A stretch of 64,000 bases of DNA, from the NCBI GenBank assembly GCA_016806645.1, contig JACSYO010001502.1:628501-692500 (forward strand), written 5' to 3'. The position numbers and the translations under genes are program-made. The stretch comes from Ophiodon elongatus. Taxonomy: Eukaryota > Chordata > Actinopteri > Perciformes > Hexagrammidae. Positions within the stretch are counted from its first letter, which is position 1; each line of letters opens with the position of its first letter. Below are positions 11,667-44,705 of this stretch, in pieces. The notes under the pieces were generated by a model, which saw only the letters and a program-made list of their open reading frames with translations, did no database searches and had not been told where the DNA came from.

Positions 11667-14164
11667 GGGACTACAGGCACAACGGGGGACTCTGCACCAC
11701 CAGAGCTTCTGAAGAGACGGCCCCCCCTCACAAGTCTCCACTCCCCCGTTCCCACCAGCCACCGGACGCCAGCGGTCTCTCATCGCACCCACCCAACCTT
11801 CTTTCCACAACGCCCTCTACCCTCGTTCCATCTCGCAATAAACCATTTGAAACCCATATTGCTATCAGCGTGGTCTTTGTCAGTGAAATATGGTCTGGAT
11901 GGAAACATTTTAGAGACATTTCAGAAGTCAACAACAGGCAATATGTATCCTTTTATCAGGTAAACTGGGCTGTTGAGAGCCATACACTATCTGGGTGAAT
12001 TTTAATTTTAAAATGTATGTTCAAATCTTACCCTCAGTACGTATGATACTCATGAAGGTCTTCATGAAGCCCTCTTGCCTGCCAACTAAAGAGTACACCT
12101 GGATCCTGGACTTCACACAGTCTATGGGATAGACCATCAACCACAGACACGCTCCCCCAAATCCACCGCTGAACATGAGCGGAAGAATACCTGCAAAGGC
12201 CCAAATGATTTTGTGGGAGCAGATCACAGAAACAAGTGCAACATCCTAAACTGCAAAAACACCTCATTAAAAATAAATGGAAAATAATAACCATACCTAT
12301 ATCGTCCTTGTCCGTGCCCATGTGATGTGCAAATTTAGACCGACACAGTTCATAGGCCCCGAAAAAGCAGAAGTATCCTGGTATCTCCCTGGCCCAGGTG
12401 GATGTCAGTCCTTGGTAGAAACCCTGGGGCCCGTTTGTCTTCAACACCGTCTTCACTACTGTCCACACCGTGCTGGAGTCACATCACAGAACACGGTCAG
12501 AACGGTGTAGACTGAGTGGACCTTCTGCTCATTCCAGTGTTTCTCTCTGCTCACACTGACCTTCTCTGTCCACTTGCGATCTTGCCAGTTGCCTCCATCT
12601 CGTGCATGGCCTGCATGCGACATTTCACCAGCTCGGTCGGACATATCGCTATGGAGGAGAAGATGGAGGCTAAAGACCCCGCAGATGCCTTCTGAATGTC
12701 ACTGATGAGCAATGAAAAGAAGTACAATAGAACAAATAATTCATAAAAGGTATTTAGTGTGCGTACAGGAAGACTGCCAAGCTCAGTTTTTAGGATTACT
12801 CAGGAAATTTCAATTCTTAAATTAAGAAGAGGTCGTTTGCTATTTTAAAGTTGACTGACACACAGATGGTATACTTTACTATGATATTTTTTCTGAACAT
12901 ATTTTAGACTTTATATTGTTTTATGACTTGTAAAATATAGTATAATAGCATAACATGTGTTATGGTTAACTACTACATTTTTCTAGGATTTTGTTAATTA
13001 AATATTAAACTATGAGATATTTTTATGACACACCATACTATAATATTTCTCATGGCACACTAAACTATGACATTTTTTCATAAGCTTTTATTAAAAACTA
13101 TACTATAACAAAATGTTTTATGGCATACTGTCCTATCACATTTTAATTACTTTTTTTATGACATACTACACTATGACTTTTGTTATTTACTTTTTTTTTT
13201 ACATATTATACAATGACATGTTTATGACATATTATTCTCTGACATTTTTTTATGGCATACTATACTATGACTTTTTTATTAAAATGCCATGCCATTCTTT
13301 TTCTTTTTATCCCTTTTTCAGAAATAGTGTGCTATGAGTTTTTTTACGTCTTTTTTCACATACTATTATACTGATTTGTCAAAATGTTGCTCCTCCCCAC
13401 ATCCAGCTGTGGAGCTCATATAGATACTTGAATAAACACATGGAAACGTCAGAGTCAAACCTGAGATCAGTCCCGTTATCCATCCTGGACACAAAGCGGA
13501 TAGCATCCTGGCAGAGGCCGTAACTCAGGAAGAGCACAGCGTTCTCAGTGATGTTGGATATGAGGGCCGGAGTCGTTCCTTTGTAGAGACCACTGAGTCC
13601 CACCTGCCTGAAGGTCAGCGTGAAGCAGTGGATGAAGCCGCGGTACATGGTGGGGAACGTCTGCATCTTGACCTTTGTGGTGTCAAACGGCTGACCGCTC
13701 AGCACACAAGCTGTACCACCTGAGGAAGTATTTTAAGAGATGTCTATTTGAGACTCAATAAGAGTGATGCAACTCCGGGGAACAATTTCACTAAGTATTT
13801 TCATGTTTCTCCAACTAAATACACATATAGTACGCATGTTTTAACTTCAGAAAAACAACAAGACAAGATATAGATATGTGTCATCCTTAATCAATTCATC
13901 AAGAAAGACTTACATTACTACTTTAATAATAATTTTGAATTAAAATGTAATCAGAGATGGAACACTGCAGCCTTTATTTGAAAAACTCTTTAAAAAAAAA
14001 TCTATAAAACTTGTGTAGCTTGTCAGCCAGACAAACAGCCAGACCGAATAAAGAGACAGACGGAGAGAATAGATGAATAGATGTGAATAGATTCATACTG
14101 TTATCTCACCTATTGCTCCAGCCGAGAAGTCGATGATTGCCTGGATTATGGGATGTGGAGGCAT
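9755..14164 (-). CDS. slc25a15: Mitochondrial ornithine transporter (SLC25A15/ORC1), complete, 6 coding exons
   Basis: Coding exons in transcript order: 14164-14110, 13719-13461, 12701-12561, 12472-12297, 12190-12032, 9876-9755. Junctions are AG/GT, frames join without a stop, and the total is 303 aa (human ORC1 is 301). The product is a tripartite mitochondrial carrier. All three P-x-[DE]-x-x-[KR] signatures are present: QPFDTTKVKMQ, CPTELVKCRMQ and YPIDCVKSRIQ. The C-terminus carries the SLC25A15-typical GITALYSGLTPTMIRTFPANGA. The family exchanges cytosolic ornithine for matrix citrulline across the inner membrane, linking the two halves of the urea cycle. The N-terminus MPPHPIIQAIIDFSAGA aligns with the start of the first transmembrane helix, supporting the chosen ATG at 14164. 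The gene is head-to-head with foxo1. Confidence 0.95.
11489..11666. repeat. Pyrimidine tract: interrupted (CT)n / (TCTCTCTTC)n repeat
   Basis: About 180 bp of CT units broken at regular intervals by TTC, in the long last intron of slc25a15 (9876-12032). All three frames stay open on each strand because of the composition (Ser/Leu or Arg/Glu runs), so the ORFs across it are artefacts. Confidence 0.93.
12862..13375. repeat. AT-rich degenerate tandem repeat (TTTTATGGCATACTATACTATGAC type)
   Basis: Lies in the slc25a15 intron between 12701 and 13461. Degenerate copies of 'tttttatgacatactacact' and 'tttttatggcatactatact' recur. These read as the reverse complement of the motif in the stoml3 intron (4950-5905). 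Confidence 0.8.
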
Positions 14165-16037
14165 GATGATTCATATATAATGCTGTGAACCGGAAAAATT
14201 AAGCTTTTTAACTCCTGTGTCATCATGTATTCAAACACACAGAATTACAAACACTCAACACTTTGCACTGATCGACTAAGATGTAAAAAAAAAAAAAAAA
14301 AAAAAGACCAATAAAGTCACAATATAGCATGTGTGTATTTAAGACTTCAGACAAAAGGCAGGGAAACATATTTCTGGAAAGTAGATCCGGACACATATCC
14401 TGCTCACCTGTACTCCCCGGTTTTGTAATGTTTGTTTGTCTCCCTCAGGAACTCTGAAAACTTTCAATGCACTATGGGCGGTCTGCGCGTTGCTCCATGT
14501 GGGCGCATAAGGATCTCGACCAGGCTCGCCGGCACCCTACCACTGAACATGTTACTACATTGGCAAAATGAATCACAGAGGAGGAACTCAGGACAACGTC
14601 ATTCAAAGTTTAATGGCATTCTCAACTTCCGCTTTCTTAGCAAACGTCTTGTAAAATCCAATGACAGGTTGCAACAAGTCCCCCCTGCCGTGCGTAAAGG
14701 AACGCACACGCGCACAATGAGTTGCCTCGAGCTATTCAGAGGAAGCCACAAAAATACAGGAGGATATTTATTCAACACCGAAATCAATGTGTACTAATTA
14801 GGCCTATAAGTGTTAAATCGATTTAAAAAAAGAAGCGTATTTCATATCTTAACATGTAACGTGAGAGAGCTCTGGTGGCTACAGAGTAGCTGCTGAACGG
14901 ATGGAACCAAAAGGCGCTCAGGTGATCAAACAAGTAAAACGTGTATTTTAGTGAGTTGTTAGTCTTTGTCACGCTGACTAACTAAAATGGAAACGCGGAA
15001 GAGATTAGATGCTGGCTGAGTCTGGTTGTTATACTTCACGATTGCCACAAGATGTCAATAAAGTCCACAGTGGGCTGAGGACACCCAAACAGATCCTGGT
15101 CCAGCAAACCACCGAGGAGCAGCACACCTACAGCCGAGGACGGAAACTGTTTGGTTGCATAATTTTAACACGGAGCTGCCGCTCTTCCCTCGTGTCTTTC
15201 TATCAAAATATTCTTCTATATTTTCTAAAAACATATTTGTCTTTTTATTAGGCTATAGAGTATTTGTGTTTACATGCAGCCCGTCTTAAATATGCAGTAC
15301 TCCTATTTTTGAGATTTGGTATTTGATTGTAAGTTTTGTAAACACCATAACAACGCAGTGATATGGGGAAGTAGTATCCATATCCATTAGAAGTAGGTCT
15401 CATAGATATGATCACTACTCCCTGGATTAAACGTGTATCAGTGTCTGAAATGAAATACCGGCGGGGTGATAGAGAGAGACACACGGTTGACATAGAAGTT
15501 TTTTTTTCTTACTTTTTTTTTTTATGGTGCCCAGATTAGATGTTTACTAGACGAAAGAATGAAAACAAGGAACATTTTTTCATCCAACACTTTCGATGCC
15601 ATTCATTGGCGCTCTTCTGGTGTCAATCAAATGTGGGCGGTGTCTGCTGACAAATGATACTTCCAGTAAATCCTCACATGCTGTACAACACAGAGAGTCA
15701 ACAGGCTGTGCGGGGCGCACACGGAACATCACTACTACGGGACAACCAAAACAAAGCAGCGGGTCAACACACTGTGGACACTCCGGCAACTTTGGCTTTT
15801 CACAGGAAAAGGATATTTAGAAACATACTTTTTTGTTCTTGTTAACTCTGATTTTTTCCCCTTTTACCGGTTGGGATGTGACTTTCAGTGTAGACTTTGC
15901 GCCCAGGCGGAGCACAGCATTCCCGGACAGATTGATCTTACGCGCACATTTCAAAGGCGAAGTTGCGACGTTTGAGGGGCCACAGGTTCGTCACACTTAC
16001 ATGACATTGTAACATTTGGATCCGTCACCTCTCGACC
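14165..16037. promoter_or_regulatory. Shared upstream region between divergent slc25a15 and foxo1
   Basis: This 1.87 kb between the two start codons must hold both core promoters and 5'UTRs. It contains a 21-bp A run near 14285. The composition becomes GC- and CpG-richer from about 15900, just before the foxo1 ATG. A three-codon upstream ORF (ATG ACA TTG TAA) sits at 16001-16012. No coding exon recognised. Transcription start sites cannot be fixed by reading. Confidence 0.6.
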
Positions 16038-38281
<22,244 letters not shown>

Positions 38282-38900
38282 AAACTGTAGTGCTGTTGCT
38301 GTTTTGGTAAAAGGCACAATCGGAACTCATTTGAGACAAAAAAAGTGTCTCTTAGGATGTTTAATCCTCAACCCAACTTCACCTGCAGTCCAAGTACCAT
38401 CCATCAACATTTCTGTTTCAAAAATACTTTTCAGATCACTTCAGCAGACTGAGACTGGTTGTGATCAGCTGAGGACGCATCTCCAACAGAGCCCTGGAAC
38501 TGGTGGAGATGAAATCTGAATTATCTTTGAAATATCAAATAATGTGTACAAACTAAGTGCCAAACAATTTGCCTTAACATAAGAGCCAAACTGAAACACA
38601 CCTCACTGGTTTACTCACCAAGGTTGCAGCGATTTCTTTTTGCAAGTGACACTGCCAACTACATCTCATCAGCAGCAGGAGCACAATCTGTAGAAGTGCA
38701 CAAACTCGAACCATGATGTTTACTGGGTGTCCACAATCAACCTTTTTGTATGTACAGTGTAGTGATAATCGATTACCACTATGGAAGAATTATGAAGGTA
38801 ATCTGGCTCATGTTTGTGGACTGACATGATGTAAAGTGAGAGACTTCTCAAGGGATCCCCGGATCATGTTACATAATAATTCACTTTGTTATTGCCTGAA

Positions 38901-39131
38901 TGTACATAGCGTCATCAAACAGTTTGTAAAATCAGGCCTCTTAGTGTATTTTCTAAGACTGTAAATAGTGTTTACAGAGCGGAAGCAAAAGTCGAGGCAG
39001 CAGAAGTGAGCCCACGTTGAAAACTGGATCAGATTCTTTGAAACACACGTCGAGCGGACAGATCTGTGCTTTAGGAATTCTTCTCAATCAGGCTGTAAAA
39101 TGGTAACACACTTTCTGATTTCTTGTACATA
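38901..39131 (+). promoter_or_regulatory. Cluster of three Pumilio-type elements (UGUANAUA) in foxo1 3'UTR
   Basis: TGTACATA at 38901-38908, TGTAAATA at 38960-38967 and TGTACATA at 39124-39131 all match the PUM1/PUM2 consensus UGUANAUA. The middle one is followed by GTGTTTACA, making a short imperfect palindrome that also carries a forkhead core (TGTTTAC). Function is inferred from motif match only. Confidence 0.5.
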
Positions 39132-41300
39132 CATTAAGAATGTATATTAAAAATGATGTCGTAGATGTTTATTGGATTTAGTATATATTTGAGACCTAAA
39201 TTATTTGTGGTTAATATAGATTTATTCTAGTGCATAACCTGCACTCAGACATCAGAACTGTTCTGAGTCATTCGTCACTCTGAACCTTAATACCACAGGG
39301 GCCTATTTATTGTGCCTAACAGAGTAGATATAGACTGCAGGCTTGAAGGGTTTTATATTGTAAATGTCTACGGTCCAGAAGATACTCAAATCCAGCAGTC
39401 TTGAAGAAAAGTACAGTGTATTCTTTATTTCAAGTTCCCCGCTTTCACATTTTTTTTTTTTTTAGAAGTCAAGAAGAAACGAGTGACTGTATATTGTTAT
39501 TGTTAGGGTTTCCTGAACGTTTCGCAGCTATGTGAATGTTAAGAGGTCAAGGCAGGTTGGTGGTTAAAAGATATTCTGTGCTGCTGTTGTTTTCTCATCG
39601 AGGCTGAGTCGCCGGGGATTGTCATTAAAGACACTGTGAGTATTTAAGCAGCCTGTCCCCTGTATAGTTTCAGAAAAAAATATATCTTCTTTGTCTCAAA
39701 CAGTTAGTGTGACTGATTAAACTTAGTACAGTTTTGCTTTTAATGAGACTCCACATTCACTCTGCCCCTTCTACCTCTACCCATCTCCAAGTCAAATATT
39801 CGGTAACATAAAGTTAACATGTGAATTTATAGCTCCAATCATCTTCTTAATAACAAGTCTATTTTAATTTTTCCCTGAAAAGCGCCACTAAGTGTTCAGT
39901 ATTTTATCGAGCATGTATATTTGCATTTTCCGTCTCGCTTTTCCCACTTATCGCTGTACTAACAATGAGCTTTGTCGGCCTGTCAGTGACATATTATGCA
40001 GAGTCACAAATAGTGTACAAGTTTGTGGTTCCCTTTGTGAAGATGGTGTCTGTGAACACGACTGCTTCTAATGAAGTCGACTGGTTCGGTGGCTGAAAGA
40101 CCGGGTGGTTGAGAGATAACAAACTTTAGATGCCTATTCTACCTTCATGTTTATTGCATTATTTATCCAGAAACCACAAATATCAGCGTGAGTCTGATCA
40201 TGTGTTGTAAAGGGCTCTGAGTATGCAGGTTTTTATTTAAGTCCTAATACTAATGAGTTCCCCTCCAACCAGGGGGGGATGCTCTTTAATTAGTTTGGGT
40301 GTTTGGTGGAAATGAAAACTTGCATACTCCAGATCAGTAATAGCACATGATCTGACACCGCCGATGTTGTTTTTATTAAAAAATCCGGGGAGTGGGGCAG
40401 GTTTAAGAAGAGTAAAATTAAATTCTTAACATTTCAAAAGGCCGTTAAAGAAGCTGCTGTTTGGCTTTGGTGCCAGGTGTTGCCTTTTCTTACCCAAATA
40501 TGCCATAGTGTACTATAGCCAAATTTGCCTTTTGAAGTCAAAGTGATATATTTACCATTTTTATCATGTGATATGTTCAGAATGAAATATATTTGTGCCG
40601 GTCACTCAAGTCAGGATAAACTGTAATGAATCCATGTAGTCAGTGTCACACAGGATTCACTCTAAAAGTAAAAGAGCTGTACTAAGTAAATTATATCTCT
40701 ACATTTTTAAATGATTGAATCTATGCATTGTATTCCTTAATTTTATGTTGCTATTTTCCTTTTCTTTGAACTCATGACAGAGATATTTTATTGTAACATA
40801 GCGCTGTGAGATATTATGGTGTTGTTGTTGTCAAAACTCTATGTTCCAGATAGTTATATGGGATAAAAATGAAGTTTATTTAGAAAATAGATGATGCAGT
40901 GATTAATATGCTAAGCTTTTGTTAACTGACAATGTTGTATTTCTTGTATTTAGCTATAGTTTTTAGAAAATAGCATCAAAAAGCAAATTATTGAAAAAAA
41001 TGATAAAATATATTGAATTTTTAAAATGGAAAACACAATATTTAGTCTGTCAGAGAAGTCTTGCTCAGAATGCAGATTCTGGACCAATTTTTGTAATTTT
41101 TTGAGTAGAAAGATATTGCACTTTTACTTACATGTTATGACAAAGTGCTCCTCGCAACAAGAGGAAAGGTTCCCATTACATATTTTAAAATGAAAATCTG
41201 TTACATTGAATTTATATACAGGAATAAATTGGAATTGTGCTGTGTGATTTGCAATCAATACAAATATGTAACTTGTTCAATATTAATGTATTAAGACCTG

Positions 41301-41306
41301 AATAAA
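41301..41306 (+). terminator. Candidate foxo1 polyadenylation signal AATAAA
   Basis: Canonical hexamer followed by a T/GT-rich stretch (gttcttctgtgtt) within 20 nt. Alternatives are at 41223, 41539 and 41556. Confidence 0.5.
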
Positions 41307-41777
41307 TGTTCTTCTGTGTTAAAGATGTGTCAAATTTGTCATTCAACAATAACAAAGATATTGCATGCAACCCATTTTGGTTTGGTACAAACATTATCAG
41401 GAGAGATAATCTGTCACCATGTGCTGAAGAAGGCTGGGAGATGAGGTGGAAAGCTAGTACGTGGGCTATTGAGCTTACATTATTTTGTCACATAGAAGTA
41501 ATCTATTTGGTTGTCTAAAACATCAGTTGGTGGGACCAAATAAATTTTATTTCAGAATAAAAATAACCACGGTCAAAAACAACCGTGCAATACATCTATG
41601 CAAAAATGATGATTACTTTTACCAATATATGTATGCATAACAATGACAATAATGTAACGAGAGGGATGATAGGCTAACTTTAAACTTAGAAAATTAGATA
41701 AGCTAACAACTTATGGCTACTACTCTTTTTTTTAAAGCTATATCTAATAGCGAGCGCTCTGGGCGTCATAACATCAG

Positions 41778-41780
<3 letters not shown>

Positions 41781-41818
<38 letters not shown>

Positions 41819-41830
41819 GCTACTACTACT
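41781..41830. repeat. (CTA)n trinucleotide microsatellite
   Basis: About 16 CTA/ACT units with one TGC interruption, downstream of foxo1. Confidence 0.95.
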
Positions 41831-42447
41831 GATTCCTGGCTCCAGAGCAGTTAGTCACTGATTCCCTGGTATACCATTTCTCTTCTTTAGAGATATTAGC
41901 TCTGAGTATTGTAATATCTAAACTGGTGAGTGGCTTTGCAGGAGATGATTGTCTGAGGTTGTCTGGCCTAAGGTCACATTTCCATCCCAACTAATGAGCC
42001 AACTGACATTTCCAGGTCAAAGTGACTCATGTAGTGTCACAAGACCTACAGTACTTGACAAGACGTCTATTAAATTTGCAAAGGGTTATTGGCAAAGTGT
42101 AGTAGGATTTTGATATAACGTAACATTGGTTATGGTCGGAATAGAAAAAAACGAACAAGTCAAAAAGCCAAAAGCTATATACTTGTCAGCTATCAATCTT
42201 TTGCCAGACAATCAAAGTATATACAGAGTTAAAAAAAAAAAGTATTGTCTTTCATGCAGTGTCCAAACTGCAACTAACAGTAAAGTAAGAATTGTCACAG
42301 GACGATAAACCTAGAACAGCTATAGTTCAAGCCATGCACAGGGACTTGTTTTATAAAAGACAAAAAATGATCTACTTTTGTGCTGCACTCCCAGTTCTGG
42401 CGTCTCATTTCTTCCCTACAATGATTCTTCCTGGCTTTTCCTTACAG

Positions 42448-42745
42448 CCACATTCCACACAATGCACCCCCCACCACTGAACCCAGTCACCCCAGACAGC
42501 AAGCTGCACAGCCTCCCCAGCCCCAGTGTCTTTGACTTTGAGTTGAGCGTAAAAGGTAACCTTTAACTAGACAAGCCACTGGGGACTAGTCTCATAAAAA
42601 GCACCCTGGCTAAGAAGTATTCTTAAGAAGTAGCAGACTAGACTGGTATCCCCTGCTCGACTCTTTGTCTCACTTTAAAATGTTTATCCTCCTGCTCATT
42701 CCTGCAGAGCTGAACTTCACACTCCAGAAAGTTTCCTTGAAATGA
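42448..42745 (+). other. Possible pair of short terminal exons of an unidentified transcript
   Basis: Exon-like block 42448-42555 (108 bp) has a pyrimidine-rich acceptor (ttttccttacag) and donor AAAAG|gtaacc. A second block, 42708-42745, has acceptor tcattcctgcag. Both junctions are phase 1, and the join reads ...SPSVFDFELSVK-E-LNFTLQKVSLK-stop. An AATAAA follows at 42773-42778, 28 nt after the stop. No upstream exon or start was found, and I do not recognise the peptide. It could be the end of a lineage-specific transcript, a pseudogene remnant or a coincidence. Confidence 0.3.
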
Positions 42746-42972
42746 GTATAAGCGTCAAGGTACCACTGCTGAAATAAATCCCATCCCAGAAACAGCACGC
42801 ATAACAGTCAGTTTAGCCACTAGCATGTAGAGAGCTTGGAAGGCTCAACTTAGTTCAAGAAGTGGCACTCTGTATGTTTCACCTCCCCCGTGTCAAGGGG
42901 GAAAAAAGTAGTGTTTGCATTTCTTTACAGTGCACAGCAATGTGGGCCAAAGTTTTGGTGTCAGAGCGAAGT

Positions 42973-43034
42973 AGGAGGGAGGGAGGGAGGGAGGGAGGGG
43001 AGGGGAGGGGAGGCGGGGGGGTGGGGGGGGGGGC
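42973..43034. repeat. (GGGA)n / poly-G tract
   Basis: GGGA tetramers pass into GGGGA pentamers and then an almost pure G run; G-quadruplex-prone on the plus strand. Confidence 0.9.
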
Positions 43035-44204
43035 AGAGAGGACGCTTGTGAGCACATAGCTGAGGAATGTGGGTGTGGACTCCTGCCAAAGGCATATGCG
43101 ATCCTTATGTTCCCCTGGGTGCCAGAAGGCAAAATGCGGTTAGACTGTTGAGGCCATCTCAGGACACAGGCACAGTGAGGACATAGTAAAATGCAGCAAA
43201 GAGTTCACACTCTTTGTTGCATTTTAGTGTAAAAATCATTTACAGATATCTTAAAGTGGGTCATACTATAGCATAAGTGTTTAGAGGAAATAAAAGTTAG
43301 ACTTAAATTGAAATGATATGTAGTATTTACTGATATTCACACAAAAAAACAGGGCACATCTGCTAAGTGCATAGGCATCTCATCTAAAGGAAAAAGTGTT
43401 CAGTGCTAAGTGGTGTACTTTGGAGCAGTACAGTTGTGAGAAAAATAAATAATTAGACTGGAACCAAAAAGTCATTCAAACAGAATCAGTCACATCCTGG
43501 ACCAAAATCAATAATAGTTCAATCATACTGCCAGATTAGTCTGCCATTTACAGCGCTTTCTTGTACAAAACATCTTTAAATTTTCAATCTGAAATCTATT
43601 GGACTGTGACTATGTAATTGGGTTGGAAAATAACTTTCATAAGGGGACTCAACTGAACCAGTATAAAATGTAAATAGGAAAACACACAAAAAAATATTTG
43701 AGACTTACTGTATCTACTGTACTCAGCTATCATGCAACCCTATGTTTGTGGCTGTGTGTGAGCGTTGGAGGTGTGTCTCCAGAGCTCTGTGGGTTCGAAC
43801 AAATAAGTCTTGGAGAGACTTTGGGCCCAAAAGACATCAAGCAATGGAGCCTGTAACTAGTGAAGTGCTGACTTGAATGCCAGACCCATGGGTGGTCACC
43901 AGCATCAACTGAGCCTGCATGATGCTCTTTGGGAATTCAACGAGCAGTTAATGAACATATTATTTGTTATTCAGTTCAACTATTGATGAAAAAGTATTAA
44001 CTGCAACACAGCATTAAGAATCTGAGAAAAATCAGCCATCTAGTAGCTGGATCAATGAGACAGAATAAGACTAATATATTATAACATCAAACACCGTAAT
44101 ATGAAAAGCTCATATTCAAGTGTCTTTTTAAAATAAAATAAAAAACAATATCAAAACATTTAATCTGGATATGTTCGTGTGCTAACTGGACAAAAGTGAC
44201 TGCT

Positions 44205-44705
44205 CAGTCAACCCACTGCCCTCTGGTTGAAAGTGCTACTTTGGTAGGCCCAAGTGCCCATAGTTTGCTCACAATGTCCCTCGGGTGGGTACCCTTGAAG
44301 TGCCCCACTGGTAAACTAAAGGGCCTATAGTTTACCAACATGGAACTCTGGTTGGTTCAATTACCCCTCTGGTTGACCTATTTGACCTTCTTGTTGGCTC
44401 CAATGACCTTCTGGCTGGCCATGTGCGTCTCCAATTGAGCCCAGTGCCCAGTAACGTAGGTGCTCTACCAGCTCAAGTCCCATTTGGTCTGACCCCCTGA
44501 TTAGCCCTTCTTGTTGGCAACCAATGTCCACAGTGTCCCTCTAATTGACCTACGTGCCCCGGTGGTGAGCCCTTCTAGTTGTCCCAAGTGCCTATGTTTT
44601 TTCCAGATGCCTCTCAAGTAAACATTTTGGTTTCTCCAAGTGCTCCTATGGTCAGCCCAAGTGACCCTTTGGTTGGCACAAGTGCTACTCTAATGTGACC
44701 TTGGG
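44205..44705. repeat. Diverged ~21-bp tandem array
   Basis: About two dozen degenerate copies of a unit close to TCTGGTTGGCCCAAGTGACCC can be laid end to end at about 21-bp spacing. Examples are 'tctggttgacctatttgacc', 'tcttgttggctccaatgacc', 'tatggtcagcccaagtgacc' and 'tttggttggcacaagtgcta'. Copies differ at many positions, so the array is old. The frame is closed by stops, so present coding is unlikely. Confidence 0.7.

Larger units (their letters stand above)
38282..41325 (+). other. foxo1: foxo1 3'UTR (approximate extent)
   Basis: About 3 kb of AT-rich, non-coding sequence follows the TAG. AATAAA signals occur at 41223-41228, 41301-41306, 41539-41544 and 41556-41561, the first cluster in a position that gives a 3'UTR close in length to that of mammalian FOXO1. 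Usage of the individual signals cannot be told from sequence. Three UGUANAUA motifs lie in the first kilobase. Confidence 0.7.

Noticed and set aside
11323..11998. Ser/Leu-rich and Arg/Glu-rich ORFs on both strands
   Set aside because: Produced by the CT microsatellite, which has no stops in any frame.
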